This document shows positions 13,633-15,901 of a stretch of 15,901 bases of DNA, piece after piece. Position 1 is the stretch's first letter. Every line of letters starts with the position of its first letter. This stretch comes from Oscillospiraceae bacterium (GTDB taxonomy: Bacteria; Bacillota_A; Clostridia; Oscillospirales; Oscillospiraceae), in assembly GCA_021771675.1 (NCBI GenBank), contig JAETOP010000123.1, positions 1-15,901 of the forward strand. Reading direction: 5' to 3'. Below the pieces are notes generated by a model. It searched no databases. It had not been told where the DNA came from and was given only the letters and a program-made list of their open reading frames with translations. The translations under genes were made by a program, and so were the position numbers.

Positions 13633-14382
13633 ATGGAACCGATTTATGTTCAAAATTTTACTGTTGAAGACGCCTGGGTGGATCGCTACGGGCGGATGAA
13701 GCCCTCGGCCATTTTGTACCTGGCCCAGGAGATGGGCGGGCGGCACGGTGCGCTGATGTCTCTGGACTATGACTCTCTGGCCCGGCGGCACCTGTTCTGG
13801 GCCATCACCCGGCACCGGGTTCAGGTGAGCAGGCTCCCCCTGCTGGGCGAGACCCTCCGGGTGGAGACCTGGCCCCTGCCGCCCACCCGGGCGGCTTTTC
13901 CCCGGAGCGTGACGGCCTACGACGCCCAGGGCAACGAGGTTTTCCGCTGCATGACACTCTGGGTGCTGATGGACCTGGACACCCGGAAGATGATCGTCCC
14001 CGGCAAGAGCGGCATCATGGTGGTGGGCACTGTCCGGGGCAACGAGCTACCCGCCCCCGGCGGCCTGATTCCCAAGCCCCTGGGCACCCAGAGCCTTCGG
14101 ACTGTGGCCTTCACCGACCTGGATCGGAACGGACATATGAACAACACCCGCTGCATGGACTGGATTGCGGATTTGCTCCCCAGCCGGTTCCACCAGCGCC
14201 ACAGCGTCACGGAGCTCACCGTCTGTTACCTGGCGGAGGCCAGGGAACAGCAGGAGCTCCGCCTGAGCTGGAACCTGGCCGACGGCTGCACCCTCCAGGT
14301 GGACGCCTCCACGGGAGAGGGGGAGGACGCCCACCGGGTGTTCTCTGCCAAGCTCTTCTTTGAGGATAACGGCATTCTGTAA
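13633..14382 (+). CDS. Acyl-ACP thioesterase (FatA/FatB-like)
   Basis: Hydrolyses acyl-ACP to release free fatty acid; cytoplasmic. The 249 residues form two hotdog repeats, the usual size of bacterial family members. The N-terminal repeat carries VDRYGRMKPSAILYLAQEM and WAITRHRVQV. The C-terminal one has FTDLDRNGHMNNTRCMDW with the Asp-Asn-His residues expected at the active site (D164, N166, H168). An AAAGGAAG ribosome binding site lies 7 bases before ATG. Repeat DNA upstream and a strong terminator downstream suggest a single-gene unit. Chain-length preference cannot be read from the sequence. Confidence 0.9.
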   Translation: MEPIYVQNFTVEDAWVDRYGRMKPSAILYLAQEMGGRHGALMSLDYDSLARRHLFWAITRHRVQVSRLPLLGETLRVETWPLPPTRAAFPRSVTAYDAQGNEVFRCMTLWVLMDLDTRKMIVPGKSGIMVVGTVRGNELPAPGGLIPKPLGTQSLRTVAFTDLDRNGHMNNTRCMDWIADLLPSRFHQRHSVTELTVCYLAEAREQQELRLSWNLADGCTLQVDASTGEGEDAHRVFSAKLFFEDNGIL

Positions 14383-14388
14383 ACTCAA

Positions 14389-14427
14389 AAAATTCCCCAC
14401 AGCTTTTGGGAGGCTGTGGGGAATTTT
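14389..14427 (+). terminator. Intrinsic terminator of the thioesterase gene
   Basis: A 15-bp perfect stem (AAAATTCCCCACAGC and GCTGTGGGGAATTTT) with a 9-base loop lies 6 bases after the stop codon, and its right arm ends in a T run. It is symmetric enough to act in both directions. Confidence 0.9.
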
Positions 14428-14480
14428 CACGCCGGAGGGGGAAAACCCTTGCAGGACAGTTGTTTTTTACAGAACAGGGC

Positions 14481-14540
14481 TGTGGAAAAACCTGTGGAGA
14501 ATGTGGATAACTCAGTGGATAAAGTGAATAACCATCCACA
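14481..14540. promoter_or_regulatory. Regularly spaced DnaA-box-like array
   Basis: Five same-strand 9-mers: TGTGGAAAA at 14481, TGTGGAGAA at 14493, TGTGGATAA at 14502 (perfect consensus), AGTGGATAA at 14514 and AGTGAATAA at 14523. A sixth, inverted copy (CCATCCACA) ends at 14540. Start spacings alternate 12, 9, 12, 9, so pairs repeat every 21 bases, about two helical turns. It lies between a terminator and the 3' end of the reductase gene, where no promoter is needed. DnaA binding is an inference from the consensus. Confidence 0.6.
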
Positions 14541-14549
14541 ACCCCCTGC

Positions 14550-15737
14550 TTATGTCAACCCCCGGCCCGCTTTGGCGGCGGCCTCCCGCTGGCGGCAGGT
14601 CTCGGCCCAGCTGGGGATGGTGGTCAGCCTCTGGGCCAGGTCCTTCAGAGCGGTGGGAATGTCGATGTTCTGGGGGCAGCTCCGGGCGCATTTTCCACAG
14701 CCGATGCAGGCGGTGGGCTTCTTGTCCTCGGGCATAAACTCCACCCGCATGGCGGAGTTCACCGTGGGTGTCACCCGAATCTCGTTGTAGACGGCCAGCA
14801 GTGCGGGAATATCCAGCCCCTTGGGGCAGCCCTCGCAGCAGTAGCGGCAGGCGGTGCAGGGCACGATGTCCATCATTCCCTGGGCAATGTCCAGCACCAG
14901 CCGGGTCTCGTCCTGGCTCAGAGGCTCCCGCTGGGCGAAGGTGGCCAGATTGTCCCGCATCTGCTCCGGATTGGACATGCCGCTGAGAATCATCTTCACA
15001 TTGGGCAGGCCCTGGAGGAAGCGGAAGCCCCAGCAGGCGTCGGAGGAGCAGGGGCGGATGGCCCTCAGCTTGGCGGAGTCGGCTTCGCTCAGAGCCGCCA
15101 GCGTGCCGCCCCGAACCGGCTCCATCACCCACACCGGGATGCCCCGGGCGGTGAGCAGGTCGTATTTTTCCTTGGCCTTTTGCAGCGTCCAGTCCATGTA
15201 GTTCAGCTGAATCTGGCAGAACTCCATGTCCTGACCATAGATGTCCAGGAATTTTTCCAGTCCCTCCACCTGGGCATGGCTGGAAAAGCCCAGATGGCGG
15301 ATGCGGCCCAGCCGCTTCTGCTCCTTAAAATAGTCCACGATGCCCCACTTGGGGTCGGTGTAGACCTCCATGGATTTTTCGTTGACGTTGTGCAGCAGGT
15401 AGAAATCGAAGTAATCCACGCCGCATTTTTCCAGCTGCTCCTCAAAAATTTCGGCGGGGTTGTAGCCGCTGCTGAGAATCTGGTGACCAGGGTATTTGGT
15501 GGCGAGATAGTAGCTTTCCCGGGGATATTTGGACAGCACCCGGCCCATCACCCGCTCGGACTGGCCGCCGTGGTAGGGGTAGGCGGTATCGAAATAGTTC
15601 ACCCCGGCCTCCATGGCCATCTGGGTCATCTGAGCAACCTGTTCTTCGTCGATGGAGCCGTCGGGCAAACAGGGCAGCCGCATGGCGCCAAAGCCCAGTA
15701 GGGACAGCTGCTTTCCCTGAAATTCACTGTAAATCAT
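14550..15737 (-). CDS. Aldo/keto reductase with C-terminal 2x[4Fe-4S] ferredoxin-like region
   Basis: A 395-residue cytoplasmic oxidoreductase. Residues 1-~280 are an AKR TIM barrel (GFGAMRLP, FDTAYPYHGGQSE) with the tetrad D50, Y55, K81 and H116. Residues ~294-357 hold two CxxCxxCxxxCP motifs (C294/297/300/304 and C344/347/350/354), each able to bind one 4Fe-4S cluster. This ferredoxin-fused AKR type is common in anaerobes and probably moves electrons between a cluster carrier and a nicotinamide or carbonyl substrate; the substrate is unknown. The ATG at 15737 has a perfect AGGAGG site. No partner gene is next to it, and its 3' end abuts the DnaA-box-like array. Confidence 0.93.
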   Translation of the reverse strand: MIYSEFQGKQLSLLGFGAMRLPCLPDGSIDEEQVAQMTQMAMEAGVNYFDTAYPYHGGQSERVMGRVLSKYPRESYYLATKYPGHQILSSGYNPAEIFEEQLEKCGVDYFDFYLLHNVNEKSMEVYTDPKWGIVDYFKEQKRLGRIRHLGFSSHAQVEGLEKFLDIYGQDMEFCQIQLNYMDWTLQKAKEKYDLLTARGIPVWVMEPVRGGTLAALSEADSAKLRAIRPCSSDACWGFRFLQGLPNVKMILSGMSNPEQMRDNLATFAQREPLSQDETRLVLDIAQGMMDIVPCTACRYCCEGCPKGLDIPALLAVYNEIRVTPTVNSAMRVEFMPEDKKPTACIGCGKCARSCPQNIDIPTALKDLAQRLTTIPSWAETCRQREAAAKAGRGLT

Positions 15738-15824
15738 GGTGGGTTCCTCCTTTTATTGAACATTGTTTTGATGCGGCAAATAGGTAAATTGTAATTTGAA
15801 GCGCAGGGCGCTTCACCCCAATGC

Positions 15825-15901
15825 GCACGGGGATGGTCGGTAATCGTTACCCCCGAACTCAGCCCGGTAACGCTTTCTGGGCAGAATGTTGAGTGGTGGA
15901 A
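15825..15901. repeat. Start of another copy of the composite repeat
   Basis: GCACGGGGATGGTCGGTAAT, then GAACTCAGCCCGGTAACG, repeat the left end at 10181-10228 almost exactly. The last bases (AGAATGTTGA, TGGTGG) match the reverse complement of 10563-10587, next to the right end of that unit. The copy is cut by the window edge. Confidence 0.75.

Noticed and set aside
14481..14540. A true chromosomal origin (oriC)
   Set aside because: No dnaA, dnaN, rpmH or other origin genes, and no clear AT-rich unwinding region beside the boxes; only a DnaA-box-like cluster can be supported.

Overview
The window looks like a chromosomal segment of a GC-rich anaerobic Firmicute, most likely a gut Oscillospirales/Clostridia member. 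This is inferred from AGGAGG-type ribosome binding sites, TTGACA/TATAAT promoters, a Re-type citrate synthase, an aldo/keto reductase carrying two 4Fe-4S motifs, a Cys-rich repeat wall protein, and dense short palindromic repeats of the kind seen in that order. No species call is possible from the sequence alone.

Layout. 1-1177 is gene-poor. It holds a terminator for a gene to the left, a cluster of DnaA-box-like 9-mers (350-392) and several palindromic or MITE-like repeats. 1255-4605 (+) is a large secreted, membrane-anchored Cys-rich repeat protein, ended by a bidirectional terminator shared with a convergent membrane acyltransferase (4658-5701, -). 5702-6080 holds a displaced second copy of the aconitase 3' end and a MITE-like element. 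6081-10073 (-) is a three-gene operon: Re-citrate synthase homologue, FCD-type GntR regulator, aconitase. A strong promoter and a perfect 12-bp GntR-like palindrome lie in front of it. 10167-10667 is a nest of inverted repeats between divergent transcription units. 10754-13483 (+) encodes a sensor histidine kinase followed by an HtrA-like protease. 13633-14382 (+) is an acyl-ACP thioesterase with its own terminator. 14481-14540 is a regularly spaced DnaA-box-like array. 14550-15737 (-) is an aldo/keto reductase with a C-terminal ferredoxin-like region. The last ~80 bases begin another copy of the repeat seen at 10167.

How the genes fit together. The citrate synthase/aconitase operon would convert acetyl-CoA and oxaloacetate to isocitrate, the oxidative entry to 2-oxoglutarate and glutamate in anaerobes. 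Its regulator sits in the middle of the operon and probably binds the palindrome overlapping the operon's own -10. The kinase and HtrA protease form a likely envelope-stress pair, but no response regulator is adjacent. The other genes (wall protein, acyltransferase, thioesterase, reductase) look like independent units separated by repeat-filled intergenic DNA.

The most interesting features are the two DnaA-box-like arrays far from any visible dnaA, the duplicated aconitase 3' end with an element between the copies (which appears to have changed the C-terminus of the intact gene), the GntR palindrome, and the nested repeat families. No clearly new multi-gene system was found.
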